Source: Pannonibacter phragmitetus_B (lineage in GTDB: Bacteria > Pseudomonadota > Alphaproteobacteria > Rhizobiales > Stappiaceae). From it: 64,000 bases of DNA. The notes beneath the pieces were generated by a model that searched no databases, was not told the origin of the DNA, and saw nothing but the letters and a program-made list of their open reading frames with translations. This document shows positions 17,872 to 26,315 of the stretch, in pieces. Each line of letters starts with the position of its first letter. The stretch's first letter is position 1. Where the stretch lies: positions 3,534,001 to 3,598,000 of the forward strand of contig NZ_JBNINT010000001.1 in NCBI RefSeq assembly GCF_050510895.1, in the 5' to 3' direction. A program made the position numbers and the translations under genes.

Positions 17872-18579
17872 TCAGGCCTCCCCCGTCTCGTGGGCGAAAT
17901 ACTTCATGTGACCTGCCCGGATGCGCTCCAGCTGCTGGCGGATGCGGGCAAGGTGGCTGCGCATCAAGGCGGCGGCAGCCTCCGCATCGCGCTGACGGAT
18001 CGCTTCCAGCAGCTTGCAGTGATCGTCAAAAGCATCCTGTGAGGCAAAGGCAAGTGACAGGTACCGGACACGGTCCATGTGCGCCTTGTTCTCGCGGATC
18101 ATCTCCCAGGCATGGGCGTGGCCGGCTCGTTCGCAGATCTCCTTGTGAAAGAGATCATCCAGCGCATGGAATTCCAGCGGCCGCTTGCCTATGACGGCTT
18201 CGCGCTGCTGCTCGATGATGTCTGCGAGCGCCTGGTGGTCCGTCTCCGTCAACTGGGCGCAGGCGACGCGCACGGTTTCCGCTTCAATGGCCGTGCGGAT
18301 GAACTGGGCCTGGAAGACGGCGCGCTCGGAGATCACTGAAACGGATGTAGCCCGTTGCGGCCGGATATGCAGGAAGCCGAGCTTGGACAAGCGGTAGAAG
18401 GCATCACGCACCGGCTGGCGCGAAACACCCATCGCCCTGGCGACATCAATCTCTGAAATCTTGGCCCCTGGCGGCAGTTCAAGTGACAGGATCTGCCGCT
18501 GCAACTGTTCAAAAACCGCATCGGCGACGAGTGGCCTTCCGACGGGCTCTAGCGCTCGCAGGTGAAGCGAATCCGGCAT
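17872..18579 (-). CDS. GntR-family (FCD) repressor of the uronate operon
   Basis: Winged helix at residues ~20-80 (ISEIDVARAMGVSRQPVRDAF) followed by the all-helical FCD ligand domain with metal-binding residues spread through HALDDLFHKEIC and DDHCKLLEAI. FCD regulators of uronate genes (ExuR/UxuR type) release DNA on binding a uronate intermediate. I chose ATG 18579 because GGGAGGAC precedes it by 4 bases; an ATG at 18615 has none. It is divergent from uxaC across 104 bases, so control of that operon is the simplest inference. Confidence 0.85.
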   Translation of the reverse strand: MPDSLHLRALEPVGRPLVADAVFEQLQRQILSLELPPGAKISEIDVARAMGVSRQPVRDAFYRLSKLGFLHIRPQRATSVSVISERAVFQAQFIRTAIEAETVRVACAQLTETDHQALADIIEQQREAVIGKRPLEFHALDDLFHKEICERAGHAHAWEMIRENKAHMDRVRYLSLAFASQDAFDDHCKLLEAIRQRDAEAAAALMRSHLARIRQQLERIRAGHMKYFAHETGEA

Positions 18580-18608
18580 TTTGTCCTCCCATTGACTCCT
18601 TTTGGATA

Positions 18609-18620
18609 CTAGCATATTAG
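18609..18620. promoter_or_regulatory. candidate GntR operator between regulator and uxaC
   Basis: The imperfect palindrome CTA-GCATAT-TAG lies midway in the 104-base divergent promoter region, flanked by AT-rich GATA and GAAATACGCTAAG. The region has no other symmetric element of note. It does not match the GTATAC core of E. coli ExuR/UxuR sites, so the assignment is tentative. Confidence 0.35.
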
Positions 18621-18683
18621 CTGAAATACGCTAAGAAAAGAGCCGTTCTCCGGCTTATGTCATTACTCGGGAGGAGAGCAAGC

Positions 18684-20093
18684 GTGGCGCTGCTGGATTC
18701 TGACAGACTGTTCCCCGTTGAACCCGGCGTTCGCAACATTGCGCGCGGTCTTTACGAAGGCGTGAAGGATCTGCCGATCATCAGCCCGCATGGTCATACG
18801 GACCCGCGCTGGTTTGCAGAAAACAACCCCTTCCCGGACCCGGCCCAGCTCTTCGTCACCCCGGATCACTACGTCTTCCGCATGCTCTGCTCGCAAGGCA
18901 TAAAGCTGGAGAGCCTCGGCGTGCCGCGCGCTGACGGCGGCTGGACCGAAACTGACGGCCGCAAGATCTGGAAGATCTTCGCTTCTAACTATCACCTGTT
19001 CCGTGCCACTCCATCGCGCATGTGGCTGGATCATGCGTTCCAGGACGTTTTCGGTGTCACCAAGCGCCTGTCGGCGGAAACGGCAGACGAGATCTACGAC
19101 CAGATCGCCGATTGCCTGCAACGCCCCGAGTTCCGCCCCCGCGCCCTTTTCGAGCGCTTCGGCATTGAGGTGATCGCCACCACCGAAGGCGCACTGGACG
19201 ACCTGAAGTGGCACCGCATGATCCGCGAAAGCGGCTGGAAGGGCCGTGTGGTCACCGCCTACCGCCCCGATCAGGCCGTTGACCCCGAATATGCCGGCTT
19301 CACCGAGACCGTCGAGAAACTGGGCGAACTGTGCGGCACCGATGCCACCACCTGGTCCGGCTATCTGGAAGCCCACCGCATCCGCCGCGCCTACTTCAAG
19401 GAACAGGGCGGCGCCACCTCGAGCGACCACGGTCATGCCACCGCCCGCACCGAGAATCTAAGCGAAGCTGAGGCGGCTCATCTTTTCGACAAGGCGCTGC
19501 GCGGCGCATGCACTGCGGAGGAGGCAGATGCATTCCGTGGCCAGATGCTGACCGAGATGGCCCGCATGAGCATTGACGATGGCCTCGTCATGCAGATCCA
19601 CTGCGGCAGCTCACGAAACCATTCCGGCCCGGTGTTGAACACCTTCGGCCGCGACAAGGGCTTCGATATTCCGAGCCGCACTGATTACGTGCGCTCGCTC
19701 AAGCCGCTGCTCGATGCAGTCGGCATGCGGGACGATGTGTCGATCATCGCCTTCACGCTGGATGAAACCACCTACTCGCGCGAGCTTGCACCGCTCGCCG
19801 GCGTGTACCCGGCCCTGAAGCTGGGCCCCGCCTGGTGGTTCTTCGACAGCCCGGAAGGGATGATGCGCTACCGCCAGCAGGTTACGGAAACAGCGGGTTT
19901 CTACAATACCGTCGGCTTCAACGACGACACCCGTGCTTTCTGTTCCATCCCCGCCCGCCACGACGTGGCCCGGCGCGTGGATTGCGCTTACCTCGCCCAT
20001 CTGGTCGCCACAGGGCGGCTGGACCAGGACGAGGCGGGTGAGGTCGCCTACGACCTCACCTACAGGCTTGCCAAGCAAGCCTACCGGCTCTGA
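18684..20093 (+). CDS. uxaC: uronate isomerase UxaC
   Basis: Isomerises D-glucuronate to fructuronate and D-galacturonate to tagaturonate. The amidohydrolase-fold metal site is seen in ISPHGHTDPRWFAE, and the family blocks QIHCGSSRNHSG, PAWWFFDSPEGMMRYR and GFNDDTRAFCSIPARHD are intact. Length ~469 residues is normal. I prefer the GTG at 18684, preceded by GGGAGGAGAG, over an ATG at 18657 with no ribosome site. First gene of a plus-strand operon that continues through uxaA at 27.8 kb. Confidence 0.95.
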   Translation: MALLDSDRLFPVEPGVRNIARGLYEGVKDLPIISPHGHTDPRWFAENNPFPDPAQLFVTPDHYVFRMLCSQGIKLESLGVPRADGGWTETDGRKIWKIFASNYHLFRATPSRMWLDHAFQDVFGVTKRLSAETADEIYDQIADCLQRPEFRPRALFERFGIEVIATTEGALDDLKWHRMIRESGWKGRVVTAYRPDQAVDPEYAGFTETVEKLGELCGTDATTWSGYLEAHRIRRAYFKEQGGATSSDHGHATARTENLSEAEAAHLFDKALRGACTAEEADAFRGQMLTEMARMSIDDGLVMQIHCGSSRNHSGPVLNTFGRDKGFDIPSRTDYVRSLKPLLDAVGMRDDVSIIAFTLDETTYSRELAPLAGVYPALKLGPAWWFFDSPEGMMRYRQQVTETAGFYNTVGFNDDTRAFCSIPARHDVARRVDCAYLAHLVATGRLDQDEAGEVAYDLTYRLAKQAYRL

Positions 20094-20123
20094 GGAGGGC
20101 CGTTCACTTGGGAGGAGAACCAA

Positions 20124-21104
20124 ATGACATTCATGAAGATTGCGAAGGCCACATTGCTGGCAAGTGTGATGATGACCGGGGCTGCAACGGCCTGCGAGGT
20201 AACGCTCCGGTCATCTGACACCCACCCGGACGGCTATCCGACCGTCGAGGCCGTCAAGGCCATGGGCAAGATGCTTGAGGAGCGCACCGGCGGCAAGCTC
20301 TGCATCGAAGTGTTCCACTCCGCCCAGCTTGGCCAGGAAAAAGACACCATCGAGCAGACAAAGTTCGGCGTCATCGACATGAACCGCGTCTCCATGGGCC
20401 CTTTCAACAATCTGGTTGAAGAAACCAAGGTTGTCTCGCTGCCCTACATCTTCCGTTCGGTCGATCACATGCACAAGGTGATGGATGGCCCGATCGGCGA
20501 GGAAATCCTCAAGGCTTTCGAGCCGCATGGTTACGTCGGCCTTGCCTTCTATGACGGCGGTTCGCGCAGCTTCTACAATGCCAAGAAGCCGGTCGAGAGC
20601 ATCGACGACCTGAAGGGCATGAAGGTCCGCGTCATGCAGTCGGACATCTTCGTCGACATGATGTCCGCCCTCGGTGCCAATGCCACCCCGATGCCCTATG
20701 GCGAGGTCTACTCCTCGATCCAGACTGGCGTCATCGACGGGGCAGAAAACAACTGGCCGTCCTATGAATCTTCCGGTCACTTCGAAGTCGCCGGCTACTA
20801 CACCCTGGATGAGCATCTGATCGTGCCGGAAGTTCTGGTGATGTCGAAGGCATCCTGGGACAAGCTCAGCGCCGAAGATCAGGCCGCCGTGCGTCAGGCT
20901 GCCAAGGACTCCGTGCCGATGATGCGCGAGATGTGGGCTGCCCGTGAAAAGGCATCCGAGGAAAAGGTGCGCGCCGCTGGCGCCAAGATCGTCACGGACA
21001 TCGACAAGAAGCCCTTCATCGACGCGATGAAGCCGGTCTACGAGAAGCACGTGACATCTGACAAGCTGAAGGATCTGGTCGCCCGCATCCAGGCGACCGA
21101 GTGA
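20124..21104 (+). CDS. TRAP transporter solute-binding protein DctP (uronate type)
   Basis: Signal peptide (LLASVMMTGAATA, cleavage before CEVTLRS) and the TRAP-T SBP fold: SSDTHPDGYPTVEA, LPYIFRSVDHMHKVMDG, the conserved arginine in GMKVRVMQSD, and YGEVYSSIQTGVIDGAENN near residue 210. It captures a carboxylated solute in the periplasm for DctQM. Context between uxaC and kdgF/kduI makes glucuronate, galacturonate or an unsaturated uronate the likely ligand. ATG 20124 follows GGGAGGAG. A strong hairpin after the gene probably raises its level relative to the permeases. Confidence 0.92.
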   Translation: MTFMKIAKATLLASVMMTGAATACEVTLRSSDTHPDGYPTVEAVKAMGKMLEERTGGKLCIEVFHSAQLGQEKDTIEQTKFGVIDMNRVSMGPFNNLVEETKVVSLPYIFRSVDHMHKVMDGPIGEEILKAFEPHGYVGLAFYDGGSRSFYNAKKPVESIDDLKGMKVRVMQSDIFVDMMSALGANATPMPYGEVYSSIQTGVIDGAENNWPSYESSGHFEVAGYYTLDEHLIVPEVLVMSKASWDKLSAEDQAAVRQAAKDSVPMMREMWAAREKASEEKVRAAGAKIVTDIDKKPFIDAMKPVYEKHVTSDKLKDLVARIQATE

Positions 21105-21117
21105 TGTGAAGCCCAAA

Positions 21118-21151
21118 CCCGTGCCGCACACTGCGGCACGGGCCTTCTTTT
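21118..21151 (+). terminator. attenuating terminator between SBP and permease genes
   Basis: CCCGTGCCGCA-CAC-TGCGGCACGGG, an 11-bp perfect stem, is followed by CCTTCTTTT. It looks fully intrinsic yet lies inside the operon, right after the binding-protein gene. Partial read-through would give the excess of binding protein over membrane subunits usual in such systems. It may also be a stop for 3' exonucleases. Confidence 0.8.
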
Positions 21152-21166
21152 GCGTGGAGACGTCAG

Positions 21167-21691
21167 GTGCAAGACACCATGAAATCAATCGCGCAGGCAT
21201 TGGGCCTCATCGCTCGCCTCGCTCTCTGGCTGGCTGGCGCCGGTCTCGTCCTGATGACCGCTATCATTTCGGCTCAGGTCTTCTTCCGTTACATTCTGAA
21301 CGACAGCCTCATCTGGAGCGAACCGCTTGCGGTCATTCTCATGGGCTGGTTCATCTTCTTCGGCGCGGCAGTCGGCATCCGCGAGGGCTATCACCTCAGC
21401 TTCGATGTGCTGCTCTACATCATCCCGGAAAAAGTCAAGCTGGCTCTCTACACCGTGTCCGATGCGCTGGTCGCCGTCTTCGGCGCTGGCATGTTCTGGT
21501 ACGGGCTGCAGCTTGCCTTGTCCGCGTGGGATGTGAAACTGCCTTCGCTCGGCATTTCCGGTGCCTTTGATTTCCTGCCGCTGGTTGGCGGCGGCGTCCT
21601 CGTCTTCCTGTTCTCGCTTGAGCGCATCGCGCGCCGGGCTGCAGGCCTGCCAACCTCACGCTTCGGCGAAACCGACATGCAGGAGGCGTGA
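21167..21691 (+). CDS. TRAP transporter small permease DctQ
   Basis: A ~174-residue protein with four hydrophobic helices (about residues 12-38, 48-72, 88-112, 132-155), the DctQ fold, with the conserved FRYILNDSLIWSEPLAVILM block. It joins DctM to form the sodium-driven membrane part of the TRAP uronate importer. The GTG at 21167 has GGAG seven bases upstream; the ATG at 21179 is an alternative. It ends 1 base before the dctM start. Confidence 0.88.
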   Translation: MQDTMKSIAQALGLIARLALWLAGAGLVLMTAIISAQVFFRYILNDSLIWSEPLAVILMGWFIFFGAAVGIREGYHLSFDVLLYIIPEKVKLALYTVSDALVAVFGAGMFWYGLQLALSAWDVKLPSLGISGAFDFLPLVGGGVLVFLFSLERIARRAAGLPTSRFGETDMQEA

Positions 21692-21692
21692 G

Positions 21693-22973
21693 ATGGAACT
21701 TTGGGTTCTTTTCGGCTCTTTTGCCGTTCTTCTTCTCATCGGAACTCCGGTGGCCTTCTGCCTCGGCATTTCGTCGCTGCTGACGGTGCTCTACCTCGGC
21801 ATGCCGCCGGTGATCGTTTTCCAGCGGCTGAATTCGGGTGTCTCCGTCTTCGCACTGATGGCTATCCCCTTCTTCATCTTTGCCGGTGAACTGATGGTGC
21901 GCGGCGACATTGCCCGGCGCCTCGTTGCCCTTGCGGGGGCGGCTGTCGGGCACATGCGCGGTGGCCTCGGCCAGGTGAACATCGCCGCTTCCGTCATGTT
22001 CGGCGGCATTTCAGGCTCGGCAGCAGCCGACGCCTCTGCCATCGGCGGGCTGATGATCCCGCAGATGAAGGAACGCGGCTATGGCGTCGACTATGCGGTC
22101 AATGTCACCGTCGTGTCCTCGATCATCGCCCTGATGATCCCGCCCTCGCACAACATGATCATCTATTCGATCTCGGCAGGCGGGCGCATTTCCATCGCGG
22201 ATCTGTTCACAGCCGGCATCATCCCCGGCTTCGTTCTGGCGCTCAGCCTGATGATGGCGGCCTGGTGGGTGGCGCGCAGCCGCGGCTATCCGACGGAAGC
22301 CTTCCCCGGCTGGGCGGCCCTTGGCTGGCTCTTTGCCAATGCCATTCCGGGCCTGCTGCTCATCGGCATCATCTTCTTCGGCGTGCGCTCGGGCGTGTTC
22401 ACCGCCTCCGAAAGCTCCTGTATTGCCGCCGTCTATGCGCTGGTGGTAACGGTGCTCGCCTACCGAACCATGACATGGGAGAACTTTGTCGGGTCCACCA
22501 TGGCGGCGGTGCGCACCACGGCCATGGTGCTGCTGGTCATCGGTTGCGCGGCCTCCTTCGGCTGGCTGATGGCCTTCCTGAAGGTGCCGGCGGAAATGGT
22601 CGCCCTGCTGCGCGGCCTCTCCGACAATCCGATCATCATCCTGCTGCTGATCAATGTGGTGCTGCTGTTCCTTGGCACCTTCATGGACATGTCGCCGCTG
22701 ATCGTCATCACCACGCCGATCTTCCTGCCGGTTGCCACCGCCTTTGGTGTCGATCCGGTGCATTTCGGCGTGATCCTGATCCTCAACCTCGGCATCGGCC
22801 TGTGCACTCCGCCCGTGGGCGCCGTGCTCTTCGTCGGCTGCGCCGTGGGACGGATCACCGTCTGGGATGCCATCAAGACCATCTGGCCTTTCTATGGCGC
22901 TGCCTTTGCGTCGCTGCTGCTGGTCACCTATGTGCCCGCCCTGTCGCTCTGGCTCCCTTCACTCTTCCATTGA
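21693..22973 (+). CDS. TRAP transporter large permease DctM
   Basis: A 426-residue polytopic protein with ~12 hydrophobic helices. DctM signatures are present: PFFIFAGELMVRGDIARRL, FGGISGSAAADASAIG, and MIPPSHNMIIYS, the family's central P-S-x-x-x-I motif region. The late block TPPVGAVLFVGCAVG is also typical. It carries the transport path, coupled to sodium. The ATG at 21693, behind AGGAGG, is the right start; longer in-frame starts lie inside dctQ. Confidence 0.92.
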   Translation: MELWVLFGSFAVLLLIGTPVAFCLGISSLLTVLYLGMPPVIVFQRLNSGVSVFALMAIPFFIFAGELMVRGDIARRLVALAGAAVGHMRGGLGQVNIAASVMFGGISGSAAADASAIGGLMIPQMKERGYGVDYAVNVTVVSSIIALMIPPSHNMIIYSISAGGRISIADLFTAGIIPGFVLALSLMMAAWWVARSRGYPTEAFPGWAALGWLFANAIPGLLLIGIIFFGVRSGVFTASESSCIAAVYALVVTVLAYRTMTWENFVGSTMAAVRTTAMVLLVIGCAASFGWLMAFLKVPAEMVALLRGLSDNPIIILLLINVVLLFLGTFMDMSPLIVITTPIFLPVATAFGVDPVHFGVILILNLGIGLCTPPVGAVLFVGCAVGRITVWDAIKTIWPFYGAAFASLLLVTYVPALSLWLPSLFH

Positions 22974-22986
22974 GGCTAACTGTCCC

Positions 22987-23301
22987 ATGCTGAAGACTTA
23001 CCCTGCTGTCCCTGCAGATCCTGGCGTCACCCGCCAGGTTCTGTCCGAAAGCCCCGAGCTCATGGTCGTTGCCTTCCGCTTCGGCCATGAAGGGGCCGAG
23101 GGCAAGCTGCACAACCATCCGCATGTCCAGTCCACCTATGTGGAAAGCGGCCGCTTTCTGTTTCAGGTGGACGGTCAGGAGATCGAGGTGGGGCCGGGCG
23201 ACAGTTTCGTCATCCCCTCCATGGCCATCCACGGCTGCCGCTGCCTTGAGCCCGGCACCCTGATCGACACATTCACGCCCCGCCGTGACGATTTTCTCTG
23301 A
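22987..23301 (+). CDS. kdgF: KdgF-like cupin (unsaturated uronate ring opening)
   Basis: A 104-residue single-domain cupin with HNHPHVQSTYVESGRFLFQVDG (first cupin motif, split here by the limit of one stretch: HNHPHVQSTYVESG then RFLFQ) and GPGDSFVIPSMAIHG (second motif). The metal histidines and Gln match KdgF, which speeds linearisation of 4,5-unsaturated uronates to 5-keto-4-deoxyuronate. It directly precedes kduI, the next step, which supports this role. A general cupin cannot be excluded. Confidence 0.78.
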   Translation: MLKTYPAVPADPGVTRQVLSESPELMVVAFRFGHEGAEGKLHNHPHVQSTYVESGRFLFQVDGQEIEVGPGDSFVIPSMAIHGCRCLEPGTLIDTFTPRRDDFL

Positions 23302-23331
23302 TTTGCAAGTTAAGGAAGAAGGACCCGTTCC

Positions 23332-24156
23332 ATGCTGACCGTTGAAACCCGCCACGCCATTGATCCGCAGACCGCAAAGCGGATGGACACGGAAGAACTG
23401 CGCAAGCATTTCCACATGGGCAACCTGTTTGCCGCCGGTGAAATCCGCCTCGTCTATACCCACTATGACCGCATGATCGTCGGCGCCGCCGTGCCCTCGG
23501 GCGCTGCGCTCGTGCTGGATCATGTCAAGGAATGCGGCACCGCCAGCATCCTCGACCGCCGCGAGATGGCCGTCGTCAACGTCGGCGCCAGCGGCAGTGT
23601 CTCCGCAGCGGGCGAGACCTATGCCATGGAGCGCGGTGACGTGCTGTATCTGCCGATGGGCTCGGGCAAGGTGACCTTCGAAGGCGAAGGCCGTTTCTAC
23701 ATTCTCTCCGCTCCGGCACACGCTGCCTACCCGGCCCGCCTGATCCGCATCGGCGAGGCTGAGAAGGTGAAGCTCGGCTCGATCGAGACCTCCAACGACC
23801 GCACCATCTACCAGTTCGTGCATCCGGCAGTGATGACCTCCTGCCAGCTCGTTGTCGGCTACACCCAGCTGCACAATGGCTCGGTCTGGAACACCATGCC
23901 CGCCCACGTGCATGATCGGCGCATGGAGGCCTATCTCTACTTCGACATGAAGCCGGAGCAGCGCGTGTTCCACTTCATGGGCGAGCCGCAGGAAACCCGC
24001 CATCTGGTGATGAAGAACGAGGATGCGGTGGTCTCCCCGCCCTGGTCCATCCACTGCGGCGCAGGCACCGGCAGCTACACCTTCATCTGGGCCATGGCCG
24101 GTGACAACGTCGATTACAAGGACGTGGAAATGGTCGCCATGGAGGATCTGCGGTGA
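23332..24156 (+). CDS. kduI: 5-dehydro-4-deoxy-D-glucuronate isomerase KduI
   Basis: Converts 5-keto-4-deoxyuronate to 2,5-diketo-3-deoxygluconate. The 274-residue cupin-like protein keeps the zinc ligands His192, His194, Glu199 and His241 in PAHVHDRRMEAYLYF and PPWSIHCGAG, corresponding to the known ligands of E. coli KduI. The length equals the family's. It overlaps kduD by 4 bases. ATG 23332 follows AAGGAAGAAGG. It makes this operon competent for products of pectin or other uronate lyases. Confidence 0.95.
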   Translation: MLTVETRHAIDPQTAKRMDTEELRKHFHMGNLFAAGEIRLVYTHYDRMIVGAAVPSGAALVLDHVKECGTASILDRREMAVVNVGASGSVSAAGETYAMERGDVLYLPMGSGKVTFEGEGRFYILSAPAHAAYPARLIRIGEAEKVKLGSIETSNDRTIYQFVHPAVMTSCQLVVGYTQLHNGSVWNTMPAHVHDRRMEAYLYFDMKPEQRVFHFMGEPQETRHLVMKNEDAVVSPPWSIHCGAGTGSYTFIWAMAGDNVDYKDVEMVAMEDLR

Positions 24157-24893
24157 ACCCTTTCTCGCTTGAGGGCAAGACCGCCCTGGTGACCGGTGCC
24201 AATACGGGCATCGGTCAAGCCATCGCGGTGGCACTTGGCCGCGCGGGAGCTGAGGTCATCTGCGCGGGACGCTCGTCCTGCGCAGAAACCGTTGGCCTCA
24301 TTACCGGCGGTAATGGCAAGGCGCGGGAGATGGTGCTCGACTTCGCCGACCCGATGGCCGCCCGTGACGTCTTTGCCGCCGAACCGGTGGACATTCTCGT
24401 CAACAACGCGGGCATCATCCGGCGTGCCGATGCGGTGGACTTCACCGAGGCCGACTGGGATGAGGTGATGGACGTGAACCTGAAGGCCGTGTTCTTCACC
24501 TGCCAGGCTTTCGGCAAGGCCGTTCTTGGCCGTGGAGGAAATGGCAAGATCGTCAACATTGCCTCGCTCCTGTCATTCCAGGGTGGTATCCGGGTGCCGT
24601 CCTACACGGCCTCGAAGCATGGTGTTGCTGGCATCACCAAGCTTCTGGCCAACGAATGGGCGGCGAAGGGCATCAATGTGAATGCCATCGCCCCCGGTTA
24701 CATCGAAACGAACAATACCGAAGCACTGCGGGCGGACCCGGTGCGCAACAAGGCCATTCTTGAGCGCATCCCTGCCGGCCGCTGGGGCCAGGCATCGGAC
24801 ATCGGCGAAGCCGCCGTGTTCCTTGCTTCTCCGGCTGCCAATTACATCCATGGTGCAGTGCTGAATGTTGACGGAGGCTGGCTTGCCCGCTGA
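24153..24893 (+). CDS. kduD: 2-dehydro-3-deoxy-D-gluconate 5-dehydrogenase KduD
   Basis: Classical short-chain dehydrogenase: TGANTGIG (residues 14-21) binds NAD(H), NNAG at 84-87, and the catalytic Ser138, Tyr151, Lys155 (YTASK) are present. KduD reduces 2,5-diketo-3-deoxygluconate to 2-keto-3-deoxygluconate, the step after KduI. It begins with GTG overlapping the kduI stop. The ending, HGAVLNVDGGWLAR, is typical. The next gene starts inside its last codons. Confidence 0.93.
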   Translation: MNPFSLEGKTALVTGANTGIGQAIAVALGRAGAEVICAGRSSCAETVGLITGGNGKAREMVLDFADPMAARDVFAAEPVDILVNNAGIIRRADAVDFTEADWDEVMDVNLKAVFFTCQAFGKAVLGRGGNGKIVNIASLLSFQGGIRVPSYTASKHGVAGITKLLANEWAAKGINVNAIAPGYIETNNTEALRADPVRNKAILERIPAGRWGQASDIGEAAVFLASPAANYIHGAVLNVDGGWLAR

Positions 24894-26303
24894 TCTGGAA
24901 ATCGAACGTGTCGTGAATGCAAAGGTGGGCATCGTCCACCTGGGGCTTGGTGCCTTCTACCGTGCCCATGGTGCCATTTTCATCGAGGAAGCCGTTGCCC
25001 GCTCCGGCGGCAACTGGGCCATCACCGGCGTTTCGCTGCAAAGCCCGACGACGCGCGACCGCATGGCGCCGCGCAATTTCGAATACACCGCCGTTGAGCT
25101 GGGGCCCGATGGGGAAACCCGCCGTGACGTGCGCATCATCCGCGACGTGCTGGTCGCCCCGGAAAGCCCGGAAGCCGTGCTTGCCGCCATGGCGAGCCCC
25201 GATGTGAAGATCGTCACCCTGACGGTCACCGAAAAGGGCTATTGCCACGAGCCGAGCACCGGCCGCCTGAACCAGTCCCATCCGGACATTCAGAAGGATC
25301 TGGCGAACGCCCTGCCCGTCTCCGCCCCGGGCTATCTGGTGCGCGCCCTGCAGCGCCGCTTTGCCGCTGGCCTTGCCCCCTTCACCGTAATGACCTGCGA
25401 TAACCTGCCGCACAATGGCAAGGTGGTGCGCGGCGTGGTGCTGGATCTCGCCCGCCTTATCGACCCGGCCCTTGCAGACTGGATCGAGCGCGAAGGCCGC
25501 TTCCCTCCACCATGGTGGACCGCATCGTCCCTGCGACCAAGCCGGAAGACATCGAGCGCCTGTCCGCCGTCACCGGCCGCAATGAAGACGGCCTCGTGGT
25601 GCATGAGCCATTCCGCCAGTGGGTGGTCGAGGATGACTTCGTGGGCGGCGAACGCCCGGACCTTGGCGCCGTTGGCGTCGAACTCGTGTCTGACGTTGCC
25701 GTCTACGAGCACATGAAGCTGCGCATGCTCAACGGCGCGCATTCCTCGCTCGCCTATCTGGGTTACCTTTCCGGCCACAAGACGATCGCCGACACCATGG
25801 CTGATGAGGTCTTGGCCGGTTTCGTCACCCGCCTGTGGAGCGAGGAGATCATCCCCGCCCTGACCCCGCCGCCGGGCGTGGATCTTGCCGGCTATGCGGC
25901 TGCCCTCAAGGCCCGTTTTGCCAACACCGGCATCCGCCACCTCACCTGGCAGATCGCCATGGACGGCAGCCAGAAACTGCCGCAGCGCATTCTCTCCACC
26001 CTTGGCGAGAACCTGAAGGCCGGCCGCAACAGCCCGCGCCTGATGCTCGCCGTGGCCGCATGGATGCGCTACGTGGGCGGTGTGGACGAGACGGGTGCGC
26101 CGATCGAAGTGAAGGACCCGCTGGCGGCCCGCCTGCGTGAACTCTTCGACAGCGCCGCCACGGCGGAAGGTAAGGCCGCAGCCCTTCTGGGTGTGCGCGA
26201 GATCTTTGATCCGGCTCTTGCCAGCCAGTTGCAGGCCCCTGTGGCAGAGGCGCTTGGCCTGCTGCTGAGCCAGGGTGCCCGCAAGTCCGTGCAGTCCCTG
26301 TAA
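24883..26303 (+). CDS. uxuB: fructuronate reductase-like (UxuB/mannitol dehydrogenase family), frameshifted
   Basis: Long-chain polyol dehydrogenase. VGIVHLGLGAFYRAH is the NAD-binding start, TVTEKGYCHEPSTG and TCDNLPHNGKVV the substrate region, and YEHMKLRMLNGAHSSLAYLG the catalytic block with the family's Lys/His. These fit UxuB (fructuronate to mannonate) better than tagaturonate reductase UxaB, whose hallmark SNTTEAG is absent. A missing C near 25503-25505 separates GRFP from STMVDRI. I place the start at TTG 24883, after GGAGG (spacing 5). ~473 residues. Confidence 0.8.
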
Positions 26304-26315
26304 CAGAGGCAAGCC